A DNA stretch of 16,914 nt from Flavobacteriales bacterium UBA979 (GTDB lineage Bacteria; Bacteroidota; Bacteroidia; Flavobacteriales_D; Sanyastnellaceae), in assembly GCA_002292325.1 (NCBI GenBank), contig DBBR01000027.1, positions 1,028 to 17,941 of the forward strand. The letters are read 5' to 3'. The translations under genes were made by a program, and so were the position numbers. Position 1 is the first letter of the stretch, and each line of letters opens with the position of its first letter. Positions 7,204 to 14,839 of the stretch are shown in pieces. The notes under the pieces are model-generated. The model worked only from the letters and a program-made list of their open reading frames with translations, was not told the origin of the DNA and ran no database searches.

Positions 7204-7413
7204 ATGCAAGACCTCATGGTTCAACTGGAGACCGCACGCCAAGAGCGGGTGCAAACGCTGAAAGAATTTATGCGTTTGAAGAATGAATTGGCACGTGCAC
7301 AGCGTCGTTGTGATGAACTACGCGCGGAGAACGGCAGCCTAAAGCAAGCTTTGCTGGTAACTGAAAACGAGTTGCAGACGTTGCATGCCTACGCTGCCGA
7401 AGCGACGATGTGA
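7204..7413 (+). CDS. Small coiled-coil protein, unknown function
   Basis: This 69-residue protein is almost entirely one charged helix with a heptad-like pattern (LMVQLETARQERVQTLKEF, LKNELARAQRRCDELRAENG, LKQALLVTENELQTLHAYAAE), typical of a short parallel coiled coil with a single Cys. It has no signal peptide, and I do not recognise a family. The ATG at 7204 is chosen because it begins the coiled coil cleanly; a GTG at 7153 would add 17 residues of no clear character. The gene is followed 20 bases later by a strong terminator, which argues that it is a real transcribed unit. A box-like GTTCTTTG with TTG 20 bases upstream ends 4 bases before the ATG. It might alternatively be the last gene of the MFS transcript. 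Confidence 0.6.
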   Translation: MQDLMVQLETARQERVQTLKEFMRLKNELARAQRRCDELRAENGSLKQALLVTENELQTLHAYAAEATM

Positions 7414-7433
7414 TTTTAAAGAAAAGAGAGAGA

Positions 7434-7459
7434 AGCGAGCGTGAGCTCGCTTTTTTTTT
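7434..7459 (+). terminator. Intrinsic terminator between the coiled-coil gene and fabD
   Basis: A perfect 7-bp stem, AGCGAGC / GCTCGCT, closes on a GTGA loop and runs directly into nine T residues (7451-7459). On the other strand the purine-rich stretch before the stem becomes a pyrimidine-rich tail, so it may also end fabD transcription, which converges on it. Confidence 0.9.
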
Positions 7460-7492
7460 GATTCAACTTTCGCTTGAAACCGTTTCATCGCT

Positions 7493-8377
7493 TCATTCCA
7501 GGCCTGCGCTTGACACCGGGAAACTGCGGTCCACCTTTTTGAACAAACCTTGAAGCACCTTGCCTGGACCAACTTCAACGACCTCCGTGGCACCCAATTC
7601 GACCATGCGATGCATGCTTTGCGTCCACCGCACCGGCGCAGTTAACTGTGCGATGAGGTTTTCACGGATCTTACTCGGATCGGTTTCAGGTTGTGCGTGC
7701 ACATTTTGAACGACCGGGCATTGTGGTGCTTGAAATGGCGCAGAAGCAATGGCGTTGGCTAACCGTTCCCGAGCCGATTCCATCAAAGGAGAATGGAACG
7801 CTCCTCCGACAGGTAAAATCAATGCTCTTCGGGCACCAGCTTCAGTCAAGGCAGCACAAGCCGATTCAATCGCTGAAACCTCACCGGAGATGACCAGTTG
7901 CCCTGGACAATTGTAATTCGCTGCTACGACGATTCCCGGCGTATCGGCACAGATTTCTTCGACAACTTGATCCTCTAAGCCCAATACCGCCGCCATGGTA
8001 CTGGGCGCTTCATCACATGCAGCTTGCATGGCTTGTGCACGCTCAGAGACCAGCTGAAGTCCATCTTCAAACGACAAAGCTCCGGCGGCGACCAAGGCTG
8101 AAAATTCCCCCAAACTGTGTCCTGCAACAACTCCCGGGTCAAACTTGCTGCCCAAGGACTCCGCGAGTAAGACGGAATGCAAAAAGATCGCCGGCTGGGT
8201 AACGGAAGTTTGCTTGAGGTCTTCGGCAGAGCCTGTGAACATGGTTTGTGCAATGTCAAATCCCAAAAGGTCATTGGCTTGCTGAAATCTTCCTTTGATG
8301 GCTGCGGAGTGGTTGTAGAGGTCCTGTCCCATTCCGGAGAACTGGGCACCTTGGCCCGGAAAAACAAATGCTTTCAT
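7493..8377 (-). CDS. fabD: Malonyl-CoA:ACP transacylase
   Basis: This 294-residue enzyme moves the malonyl group from CoA to acyl carrier protein for fatty-acid elongation. Diagnostic motifs are FVFPGQGAQFSGMG (residues 4-17), the nucleophile elbow GHSLG (Ser88), SERAQAMQ with Arg113 that binds the malonyl carboxylate, GGAFHSPLM with the partner His195, and EVGPGKVLQGLFKKVD near the C-terminus. The start is set at MKAFVFPGQG. An in-frame ATG 30 bases upstream would add a His-rich ten-residue leader not expected for FabD. Unlike in many bacteria it is not beside fabH, fabG or acpP here. It stands 39 bases after the DUF3078 gene, with an exact -7 box of its own. Confidence 0.95.
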   Translation of the reverse strand: MKAFVFPGQGAQFSGMGQDLYNHSAAIKGRFQQANDLLGFDIAQTMFTGSAEDLKQTSVTQPAIFLHSVLLAESLGSKFDPGVVAGHSLGEFSALVAAGALSFEDGLQLVSERAQAMQAACDEAPSTMAAVLGLEDQVVEEICADTPGIVVAANYNCPGQLVISGEVSAIESACAALTEAGARRALILPVGGAFHSPLMESARERLANAIASAPFQAPQCPVVQNVHAQPETDPSKIRENLIAQLTAPVRWTQSMHRMVELGATEVVEVGPGKVLQGLFKKVDRSFPVSSAGLE

Positions 8378-8404
8378 CGGTGTTGTATCGTGTGAATGTG
8401 CGTG

Positions 8405-8412
8405 CAAAAATA
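8405..8412 (-). promoter_or_regulatory. Exact -7 box for fabD
   Basis: On the minus strand TATTTTTG matches TAnnTTTG exactly. It lies in the 39-base gap between the DUF3078 stop and the fabD ATG and would give a leader of about 20 bases. A TTTC 17 bases upstream is only a weak -33 candidate. It suggests that fabD can be transcribed independently of the upstream cluster. Confidence 0.45.
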
Positions 8413-8416
8413 GCGG

Positions 8417-9385
8417 TCAGACTTTAATGGAAATGCCCACAGATAGCACTTGCTTGAGCTGCAAACCGGGTCCGAGGTTGGGAACTTCCACTTGGTCAAT
8501 GATTTCGGGAGATTTGGTCAAGGTGATGTCGTCGTCATAAATCATGGTAACGCTGATGGAGGTGGTCAACCAGGGATTGACTTTCAACAGCAATACGTGA
8601 TCGGAATAGATGTCAATGTTTTGTGGGTCGTTCAGAAAATTCGAAAAGAGATCCAACCGAATGGCGTAAGACACATCCTCCGAAAATGACTTTGTGAAAT
8701 TCATTTTAAGATAACCTCCAATTTCATACCGTTGCCTCTCTCCTGGTTGCACTCCAAATGCGCCAGCAGCAGAAAGCGAGTCGTCCAAAACCCACGTTGC
8801 TTTGAATGTGATAGGGGCCATGAAAACGGTTAATCCACCGTCGGTCTGTTTGTAGTCCATCCCCGCAGCGATCACTCCATATCCGGGTGCCATGAAGTTT
8901 GAATTCAAGAGGTTTTTCGCGGGAATGCCGTTTTCAAGCCCATAGCCGGGTGCAAACTGCGAACGGAAGTGGGCCATGCAAGTGAGGAAACCCGACGGCG
9001 TAATGCGATATCCCAGTTTGGTGGACCATTCGATCCGGTCATCGGTCTTGATAATGACGCGGTCTTCTGGTCGGTGCAGCAGACCGTAAGCTAAATGCAA
9101 TTCGGAATCCCATCCAAATCGGCCTCGGTCCACGTTCCAATTCTGATCAAATTTGGTGAGCAGGGATAAATTGCTTTGGCCGCCCGCCGCCCAATTGCTC
9201 AATTGAACTTGACTAAAATGCACATGAAATTGCCCCGTACGGATGTACAGTAGGGTGTCATTGGAGGGTGCAGCTGAATTTCGCAGCGCCTTTTCCTCTT
9301 CCGGGGTCAATTTTGTACTGATCGTCTGTGCCCACATGCCAGCATGGGTCAGGGAGATGAAAACGAGGACAACAAAAAATCTCAT
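8417..9385 (-). CDS. DUF3078 family secreted/outer-membrane-associated protein
   Basis: This 322-residue protein begins with a signal peptide (MRFFVVLVFISLTHAGMWAQ, cleavage near residue 20). It then shows the DUF3078 hallmark QVQLSNWAAGGQSNLSLL (59-76), followed by alternating beta strands with aromatic residues (WNVDRGRFGWDSELHLAYGL, IEWSTKLGYRITPSGFLTCM) and a final LSVGISIKV ending on a hydrophobic strand. The beta-rich pattern suggests a small outer-membrane barrel; this is inferred, and the family has no assigned function that I know of. Its ATG overlaps the stop of the upstream sugar dehydrogenase (ATGA), so translation is probably coupled to that gene. Confidence 0.88.
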   Translation of the reverse strand: MRFFVVLVFISLTHAGMWAQTISTKLTPEEEKALRNSAAPSNDTLLYIRTGQFHVHFSQVQLSNWAAGGQSNLSLLTKFDQNWNVDRGRFGWDSELHLAYGLLHRPEDRVIIKTDDRIEWSTKLGYRITPSGFLTCMAHFRSQFAPGYGLENGIPAKNLLNSNFMAPGYGVIAAGMDYKQTDGGLTVFMAPITFKATWVLDDSLSAAGAFGVQPGERQRYEIGGYLKMNFTKSFSEDVSYAIRLDLFSNFLNDPQNIDIYSDHVLLLKVNPWLTTSISVTMIYDDDITLTKSPEIIDQVEVPNLGPGLQLKQVLSVGISIKV

Positions 9386-10794
9386 TCGCTCAAAATTGGT
9401 TCTAAGTGTAACACGGTTCCTGCGCCTTCGATGGCAACGAAAATTTCACCTTGCGCATTGCGAGCGATGTCTCGAACGCGGCCAAAGCCATCCAGCAATC
9501 GCTCTCGGCTCGTCACGCGTCCTGATTCAACTTCGACGCGCTCGAGGTATTCAAAACTCAAGGAGCCAACAAGCAAATCGGTCTGCCAACTTTCAGGCCA
9601 AGGGCCTCCGTAAACCATTTCCATGCCACATGGACCAATGGATGGGAGCCAATAGTGAATCGGTTGTTGGAGCCCCACCATGGCAGTGTCTCGGGTGATG
9701 ATGGTTCCGACATAATTGCGACCAAAGGTGATCTTCGGCCACCCGTAATTCCGGCCTTTTCGGGCAACATTCAATTCATCGCCGCCTTTGGGTCCGTGTT
9801 CGTGCGTCCAGATTTCCCCGCTTATTGGATGGGCAATCATGCCTTGCGGATTTCGGTGCCCCCACGACCAAATGCTGGGGCGCGCGTTGGGTTCGTTTAG
9901 AAATGGATTGTCTTTGGGAATGCTCCCATCGGGGTTGAACCGGTGGACCTTGCCGGGGGACGTCGATAGGGTTTGAGGGTGCACATCACGCATCCCTCGT
10001 TCACCGCATGTCAAGTAGAGTTTGCCATCTCCTCCGATTGCTACTCGGCTTCCATAATGCCGATGGGTTTTCTCATAAGGTTCCGCTACGAATAATTCCT
10101 CCCAATTGTTGAATGAGTCGCCTTGGTCATTCCAAGGAGCACGTATCAAGGCAGTCGCAGAGTAGTCAGGATCTCCTGGCTTGTTTTTGCTGTAGGTTAG
10201 GTAAATCCATTCGTTCCCTGACGTGGAATCGTTCCAATGCATGACGTCCATTAAGCCACCTTGACCTTTGACATGCATGTCGTTTGGCAGCCCATCCAGC
10301 GCGTGAAGTTTTCCGGCTGACAACTTCCATATACGCCCTTCGCGCTCGGTAATAAGTAAAGTGGTGTCGTCGACGAAGTCCATTCCCCACGGTGTCTCCA
10401 AACCACTGACCAGGGTGTTCACACGAATGCGCAGATCTGTGCTTTGAATTTCGTCGGGTGGAGTCGGACTGAATCCTCTTTCCGAGGCTGCTTGCTCGAG
10501 CAAAAAAGCAGAAAGGGTGTTGATGTCATCCGCACTCAGCGTTTCAGCGTAACCGGGCATGCCAAGGAGTGGATAACCGTCGCGGATGATCCGTTGGATA
10601 TCCTGTTCGGAACTGCCGAATTTCCACTCGCGGTCGATGAAGTCTCGGCCTTTCGGTCCGTGGCAGCTGCTGCACCACTGGCTATAAACTTGAGGGGCGA
10701 CCTGCTCGGCAGGTGGCCCTGATTCGTTAGTCTGCCACGTAAGGGCCGCAGCGACAATGCCAATGGGAATGAGTAGAATAGTGGGGTAGCGCAT
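9382..10794 (-). CDS. Cytochrome c / PQQ-dependent sugar dehydrogenase-type beta-propeller fusion
   Basis: This 470-residue protein starts with a hydrophobic export signal (MRYPTILLIPIGIVAAALTW). A class I cytochrome c domain follows, with heme motif CSSCH (Cys41, Cys44, His45) and a likely axial Met79 in PLLGMPGY. Residues about 120-470 form a glucose/sorbosone dehydrogenase-like six-bladed propeller (aldose sugar dehydrogenase type), with LETPWGMDF, a HRHYGSRVAIGGDGKLYLTCG region whose His246 is the probable catalytic base, WGHRNPQGM, and EHGPKGGDELN. It is expected to oxidise a sugar or alcohol in the periplasm and to pass electrons to its own heme. PQQ binding is predicted from the family, not seen. 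The ATG at 10794 is preferred over 10827, which would overlap the methyltransferase gene. Confidence 0.9.
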   Translation of the reverse strand: MRYPTILLIPIGIVAAALTWQTNESGPPAEQVAPQVYSQWCSSCHGPKGRDFIDREWKFGSSEQDIQRIIRDGYPLLGMPGYAETLSADDINTLSAFLLEQAASERGFSPTPPDEIQSTDLRIRVNTLVSGLETPWGMDFVDDTTLLITEREGRIWKLSAGKLHALDGLPNDMHVKGQGGLMDVMHWNDSTSGNEWIYLTYSKNKPGDPDYSATALIRAPWNDQGDSFNNWEELFVAEPYEKTHRHYGSRVAIGGDGKLYLTCGERGMRDVHPQTLSTSPGKVHRFNPDGSIPKDNPFLNEPNARPSIWSWGHRNPQGMIAHPISGEIWTHEHGPKGGDELNVARKGRNYGWPKITFGRNYVGTIITRDTAMVGLQQPIHYWLPSIGPCGMEMVYGGPWPESWQTDLLVGSLSFEYLERVEVESGRVTSRERLLDGFGRVRDIARNAQGEIFVAIEGAGTVLHLEPILSE

Positions 10795-10804
10795 GGCGGT
10801 GAGT

Positions 10805-11401
10805 CTAACGTAGTTTGCGAGCGACAAGTTGAATGATTTCAGCGGGTCCCTGATGGTATGGTCCTTCGTTCAATTCAACGGATTTCTGTTGCATCAGAGA
10901 AACATCAAGTTCCTGAAAATCTTCGGATAACATGTGTTCGGTGAAAAGCATTTTTTCATCCCTGGGACCTCCTGAAGCCTTCCCGAGCTGTTCCGCATGA
11001 AAACCCTCCAGCAAGAGCGTTCCTCCTGGACGAAGCCATTGCATGGCTCGGACATGAAACGGCTTCCTGAGGGGTTCTGGCATGTGAGCATAAAACAATC
11101 CGACGACATCATAGCCTTCCTGTCGACCTTGAAACTGGAATGCGTCAGCATGCGTGGCTTGGACTTGGACTCCAGCATTATGCGCCCAACGCAAACATGT
11201 CGCCGTGGCAACATGGCTTCCGTCAAAGGCCGCTACTTGCCATCCGGTTTTTGCTGCCCACAGAGCATTCCTGCCCTCGCCTTCGCACGGGAGCAGCACA
11301 TGGGTACCCGGGCATTCGGCCAATTGTTGCGCCCAAAAAGGAGTGGGTTCGAAGCCATAGACGCCCTCCTCTTCATATCGCTCATCCCAAAATCGATGCA
11401 T
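10805..11401 (-). CDS. Class I SAM-dependent methyltransferase (TehB-like)
   Basis: This 198-residue protein has a small Rossmann methyltransferase fold. The N-terminus MHRFWDERYEEEGVYGFEPTPF is typical of the tellurite-resistance/thiopurine-type methyltransferase group. Motif I is VLLPCEGEGRNALWAA (residues 35-50), the acidic end of strand 2 is Asp60 (VAAFDGS), the adenine region has HADAFQF (84-90), and LRPGGTLLLEGF forms motif III. The methyl acceptor is unknown. It is the first gene of a minus-strand run leading to the sugar dehydrogenase (10-base gap) and is divergent from the aldehyde dehydrogenase across 71 bases. Confidence 0.88.
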   Translation of the reverse strand: MHRFWDERYEEEGVYGFEPTPFWAQQLAECPGTHVLLPCEGEGRNALWAAKTGWQVAAFDGSHVATATCLRWAHNAGVQVQATHADAFQFQGRQEGYDVVGLFYAHMPEPLRKPFHVRAMQWLRPGGTLLLEGFHAEQLGKASGGPRDEKMLFTEHMLSEDFQELDVSLMQQKSVELNEGPYHQGPAEIIQLVARKLR

Positions 11402-11421
11402 TTCCCGAAATTCTGAAGAAA

Positions 11422-11455
11422 TTGGAGGATTTTCACCGCTGTTCGTGTTAGTTTG
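11422..11455 (+). promoter_or_regulatory. Candidate promoter for the aldehyde dehydrogenase gene
   Basis: TTG (11422-11424) is followed after 23 bases by TTAGTTTG (11448-11455), one mismatch from TAnnTTTG, and the ATG lies 17 bases further on. The spacing is at the long end of the Bacteroidota range. It sits in the divergent gap with the methyltransferase gene. Confidence 0.35.
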
Positions 11456-11472
11456 CTACAAATCCATTGTTT

Positions 11473-12900
11473 ATGACACACCGTGTACTTCCTCAATCCC
11501 CTGCGAAGGAAATCATCGAACAGTCCTTTTTGGCCTTGCGCCAGCGAGCTCCACGCCAGCGACAATTGACAGCGCGGGAGCGGATTCAGCGGTTGGATGC
11601 ACTTTACGATGAAGTTTGGCGACGTCGGGACGACCTGAAAGCGGCGATGTGGGCAGATTTTAGAAAACCGCCGGAGGAAGTGGATTTAACGGAAATCTTC
11701 GTCATCAAAAGCGAAATCAAAGAGGTTAAAAAGAGACTTAAATCATGGATGAAGCCTCGGCGGGTTCCAGGCGGCTTGGCACTCTTGGGATCGGTGTCTT
11801 GGGTAAAGCCAGAAGCCAAAGGGGTTGCTTTGATTATCGCTCCTTGGAATTATCCCATGCAGCTGATGTTTCGGCCCCTGGTGGCTGCGGTTGCAGCGGG
11901 GTGCACGGTCATGCTCAAACCTTCAGAAGTGACCGCGCATACGGCGCAGGTTATTGCTGAAATTGTATCGGTCGTATTCGATGAAAACGAAGTGACGCTG
12001 ATTCAGGGAGGGGCGGAAACCGCCACCGAGCTCCTGGAAATGCCATTCAACCACATCTACTTTACGGGATCTCCGGCGGTAGGAAAAATTGTCATGAAAG
12101 CTGCAGCACAACATCCATGCAGTGTGACGTTGGAGTTGGGTGGTAAATCCCCGGTGATCGTGGACGATTTGAAATCGCTCAAGTCAGCCGCTCAAAAGAT
12201 TGTTTGGGCCAAACTCTCCAATGCAGGTCAGATTTGTGTTGCACCGGATTACGTTTTTGTACCCGCTCATCGAGAGCAGGATTTGATCGACGCATTGAAA
12301 ACGGCCATGCTCGAATTGTATCCAGGCAATGTGGCTGAGAATAAAGACTACCAGCGCATTGCCGCACCAAGGCATGCAGACCGTATCAATCAGCTCGTCG
12401 AGGATGCTCTGCGCAGGGGGGCCAAATTGGTTCACGGTGGACAGACAGATGTTGAGGGGTGCCTTGTCGAGCCGACGATTCTCGCAGAACTTGCCGATAA
12501 TTCAGAGGTGATGCAGGACGAGATTTTTGGTCCGGTCCTTCCCATTGTGCCTTACACTCACTTCGATGAGGTGGTTGAGGCGGTGAATGCTCGGCCCACA
12601 CCTTTAGCCTTGTACATCTATAGCAAGCGCAAAGCATTTGTCAACGAAGCACTCGAGCGCATGCAGTCGGGTGGGGCGAGTATCAACAATTGCGTGATTC
12701 ATGTGTCAAGCAACCACCTTCCATTTGGAGGTTTGGGAAACAGCGGCATTGGTTCAGGCCACGGTGAGCATGGATTCAAAGAGTTCACACATTTTCGTGG
12801 AGTATATGAACAACGGTTTGATGGGGCGGGTGCTTGGTTGATGCCGCCGTATACACCTTGGAAAACGAAGTTAATCGATCGCTTGCTCCGTTGGTTATGA
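11473..12900 (+). CDS. Aldehyde dehydrogenase, ALDH3-like
   Basis: This 475-residue NAD(P)-dependent enzyme oxidises aldehydes to carboxylic acids. Catalytic residues are visible: Asn126 in APWNYP, Lys149 in MLKPSE, the nucleotide-loop FTGSPAVGK, the general base Glu221 in VTLELGGKSP, and the nucleophile Cys255 in NAGQICVAPDYV. The ICVAPDYV context, the short N-terminus and the C-terminal SGGASINNCVIHVSSNHLPFGGLGNSGIG segment (split over two blocks) are typical of class 3 or fatty-aldehyde dehydrogenases. The C-terminal end is hydrophobic and basic (TPWKTKLIDRLLRWL) and may associate with the membrane. The ATG at 11473 is preferred over an in-frame TTG six bases earlier. The stop overlaps the amylase start (ATGA). 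Confidence 0.95.
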   Translation: MTHRVLPQSPAKEIIEQSFLALRQRAPRQRQLTARERIQRLDALYDEVWRRRDDLKAAMWADFRKPPEEVDLTEIFVIKSEIKEVKKRLKSWMKPRRVPGGLALLGSVSWVKPEAKGVALIIAPWNYPMQLMFRPLVAAVAAGCTVMLKPSEVTAHTAQVIAEIVSVVFDENEVTLIQGGAETATELLEMPFNHIYFTGSPAVGKIVMKAAAQHPCSVTLELGGKSPVIVDDLKSLKSAAQKIVWAKLSNAGQICVAPDYVFVPAHREQDLIDALKTAMLELYPGNVAENKDYQRIAAPRHADRINQLVEDALRRGAKLVHGGQTDVEGCLVEPTILAELADNSEVMQDEIFGPVLPIVPYTHFDEVVEAVNARPTPLALYIYSKRKAFVNEALERMQSGGASINNCVIHVSSNHLPFGGLGNSGIGSGHGEHGFKEFTHFRGVYEQRFDGAGAWLMPPYTPWKTKLIDRLLRWL

Positions 12901-14756
12901 ATGCCATGAAACGATTGGCTTTGGTCCTTTGGGTGTGGCTGGGCTGCGCTCAAGTTTTTGCTCAGTCTTTTGTCGACCGAGTCGATCCGCCTTTTTGGTG
13001 GACGCATATGCCGATGGACACGGTCCAAATCATGGTTCACGGTGATCGTGTTGCGCAACTTGCACCAGTCGTAGACTATCCCGGGGTAAGCATTGCCCGT
13101 GTTGCGCACGGTGATGGTCCGAATTACGCTTTCATTTACCTGGTCATCCAGCCCGATGCTCAACCCGGGACGCTCCTCATTCAATGGCGTGATGCGACCA
13201 GTCGCAAAGGAAAGACCGTCGGACGAACGCCATTTGAATTGAAAGAACGTCCATTGCGTGAAATCAAGGGATACGATGCTTCGGATGCCATCTACCTCAT
13301 CACCCCAGATCGGTTTGCCAATGGCGATTCTGCGAATGACGAATTGCCGGGAATGCTGGAAGGCCGGGATAGACGAGACGATCACGGCAGGCATGGAGGC
13401 GATATTGCTGGCATTAGACAGCATCTCGACTACATTCAGGGCATGGGCTTCACGGCGGTTTGGCTCAACCCAATTCTCGAAAACAATCAACCACAGTGGT
13501 CTTACCACGGCTATGCGACCACCGACTACTACCGCGTTGACCCGCGGTTCGGAACCAATGACGAATACGCGGCCTTGGTCGATGCTGCTCGGGACCAAGG
13601 TGTCAAGATTATCATGGACATGATCATGAATCATTGCGGCTCTGAGCATTGGTGGATGGATGACCTTCCAACCGAGGATTGGATCAACAACAGGGGTGAA
13701 TACGCGCAAACCACCCACCGTCGGACGACGCTTCGGGATCCTTATGCCGTGGAGCGCGATAAGGCCGGTTTTGTAGACGGTTGGTTTGTCAAGGAAATGC
13801 CTGATTTGAATCAACGTCAACCGCTCTTGGCTGACTACTTGATTCAGAACACGATTTGGTGGATCGAGTTTTTGGGTGTTAGCGGGATTCGGATGGATAC
13901 GTATCCCTATTCTGACGCGGATTTTATGGCCAGATGGACGTGTGAGGTGATGGCGGCATACCCGAATTTTAATGTATGCGGTGAAGAGTGGAGTTTGAAT
14001 CCGGCGGTTTTAGCCTACTGGCAAGCGGGCAAAGACAATGCAGATGGATATGTATCGTGCCTGCCAGGTCTGTTGGATTTCCCGCTGCACCACGCTTTGA
14101 TGCAGTGCTTGAATGAAACAGAATCATGGCATTCGGACTGGGTTCGTTTGTATGAAATGTTGGGCAATGATTTTTTATATCCGAATGCTTACAATCACAT
14201 CATATTCCCGGACAACCATGACATGAGTCGGGTGCACACTCAGCTCGGGGAGGACGTGAATCTGACGCGATTGGCGACGTACTTTTTTGCTACCACACGG
14301 GGCGTTCCGCAGTTTTATTACGGGACGGAAATCTTGATGTCCAATGCCGGTGACGACAGTCATGGCAACATTCGCAGTGACTTTCCTGGTGGATGGGCCT
14401 CCGATAAAACAAATGGATTCATTCAAGCAGGTTTATCAACCGAGGCCGTTGATTTTCAGAGTGAAATGAGGTCACTGCTGCAATGGAGGCGCGACTCGGA
14501 ACCGATTGCAAGCGGCGCACTGGTTCATTATGTGCCAGAAGGTGGTGTTTATGCGTATTTCAGGGTGGGGGAAGAACAAACGGTGATGATCGTACTGAAT
14601 AAATCTTCAGAAGCGGTCACGTTGGACCTCTCAGATTATGAAGAGACCTTGGAAGGTGCGAGGCGCATCCGCAATGTGATCTCCGGTGAAGAACGAGATG
14701 GGGACTTGCTCGAAGTGCCTGCGTGGGGTGCGCTGGTCTTTGAGGTCTTGGAATGA
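12897..14756 (+). CDS. Secreted GH13 alpha-amylase / neopullulanase-like enzyme
   Basis: This 619-residue protein has a signal peptide (KRLALVLWVWLGCAQVFAQS, cleavage after FAQ or nearby). An N-terminal beta domain (about 22-120, FVDRVDPPFWWTHMPMDTVQ) resembles the cyclomaltodextrinase N domain. The GH13 barrel follows, with region I DMIMNH (241-246), region II GIRMD with nucleophile Asp334, region III VCGEEW with acid/base Glu363, and region IV FPDNHD with Asp442. The C-terminal 80 residues form a beta sandwich. It should hydrolyse starch-type alpha-glucans outside the cytoplasm, like SusA-type neopullulanases. The ATG at 12897 overlaps the aldehyde dehydrogenase stop; an ATG at 12906 is nearly as good. 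No susC or susD gene is adjacent. LGC in the signal is a poor lipobox because Trp is at -3. Confidence 0.94.
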   Translation: MNAMKRLALVLWVWLGCAQVFAQSFVDRVDPPFWWTHMPMDTVQIMVHGDRVAQLAPVVDYPGVSIARVAHGDGPNYAFIYLVIQPDAQPGTLLIQWRDATSRKGKTVGRTPFELKERPLREIKGYDASDAIYLITPDRFANGDSANDELPGMLEGRDRRDDHGRHGGDIAGIRQHLDYIQGMGFTAVWLNPILENNQPQWSYHGYATTDYYRVDPRFGTNDEYAALVDAARDQGVKIIMDMIMNHCGSEHWWMDDLPTEDWINNRGEYAQTTHRRTTLRDPYAVERDKAGFVDGWFVKEMPDLNQRQPLLADYLIQNTIWWIEFLGVSGIRMDTYPYSDADFMARWTCEVMAAYPNFNVCGEEWSLNPAVLAYWQAGKDNADGYVSCLPGLLDFPLHHALMQCLNETESWHSDWVRLYEMLGNDFLYPNAYNHIIFPDNHDMSRVHTQLGEDVNLTRLATYFFATTRGVPQFYYGTEILMSNAGDDSHGNIRSDFPGGWASDKTNGFIQAGLSTEAVDFQSEMRSLLQWRRDSEPIASGALVHYVPEGGVYAYFRVGEEQTVMIVLNKSSEAVTLDLSDYEETLEGARRIRNVISGEERDGDLLEVPAWGALVFEVLE

Positions 14757-14787
14757 GTCCCTTCTGCTGGATGTTAATTGGGAGACT

Positions 14788-14823
14788 TTTGGAATTCTCA
14801 TGAGGTTAAAATCCATACATTGT
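14788..14823 (+). promoter_or_regulatory. Weak promoter candidate before the dockerin-like secreted protein
   Basis: TTTG at 14788-14791 and TACATTGT at 14816-14823 are placed roughly as -33 and -7 elements, but the spacing is 24 bases and the second box has two mismatches to TAnnTTTG. It is the only candidate seen in the 83-base gap after the amylase gene. Confidence 0.22.
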
Positions 14824-14839
14824 CCTTCAAAATGATGAC

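Noticed and set aside
12699..13820. Long open frame of 373 codons on the minus strand
   Set aside because: It lies antisense to the conserved aldehyde dehydrogenase 3' end and the GH13 N-terminal half, both with intact catalytic motifs; the translation shows no recognisable domain.
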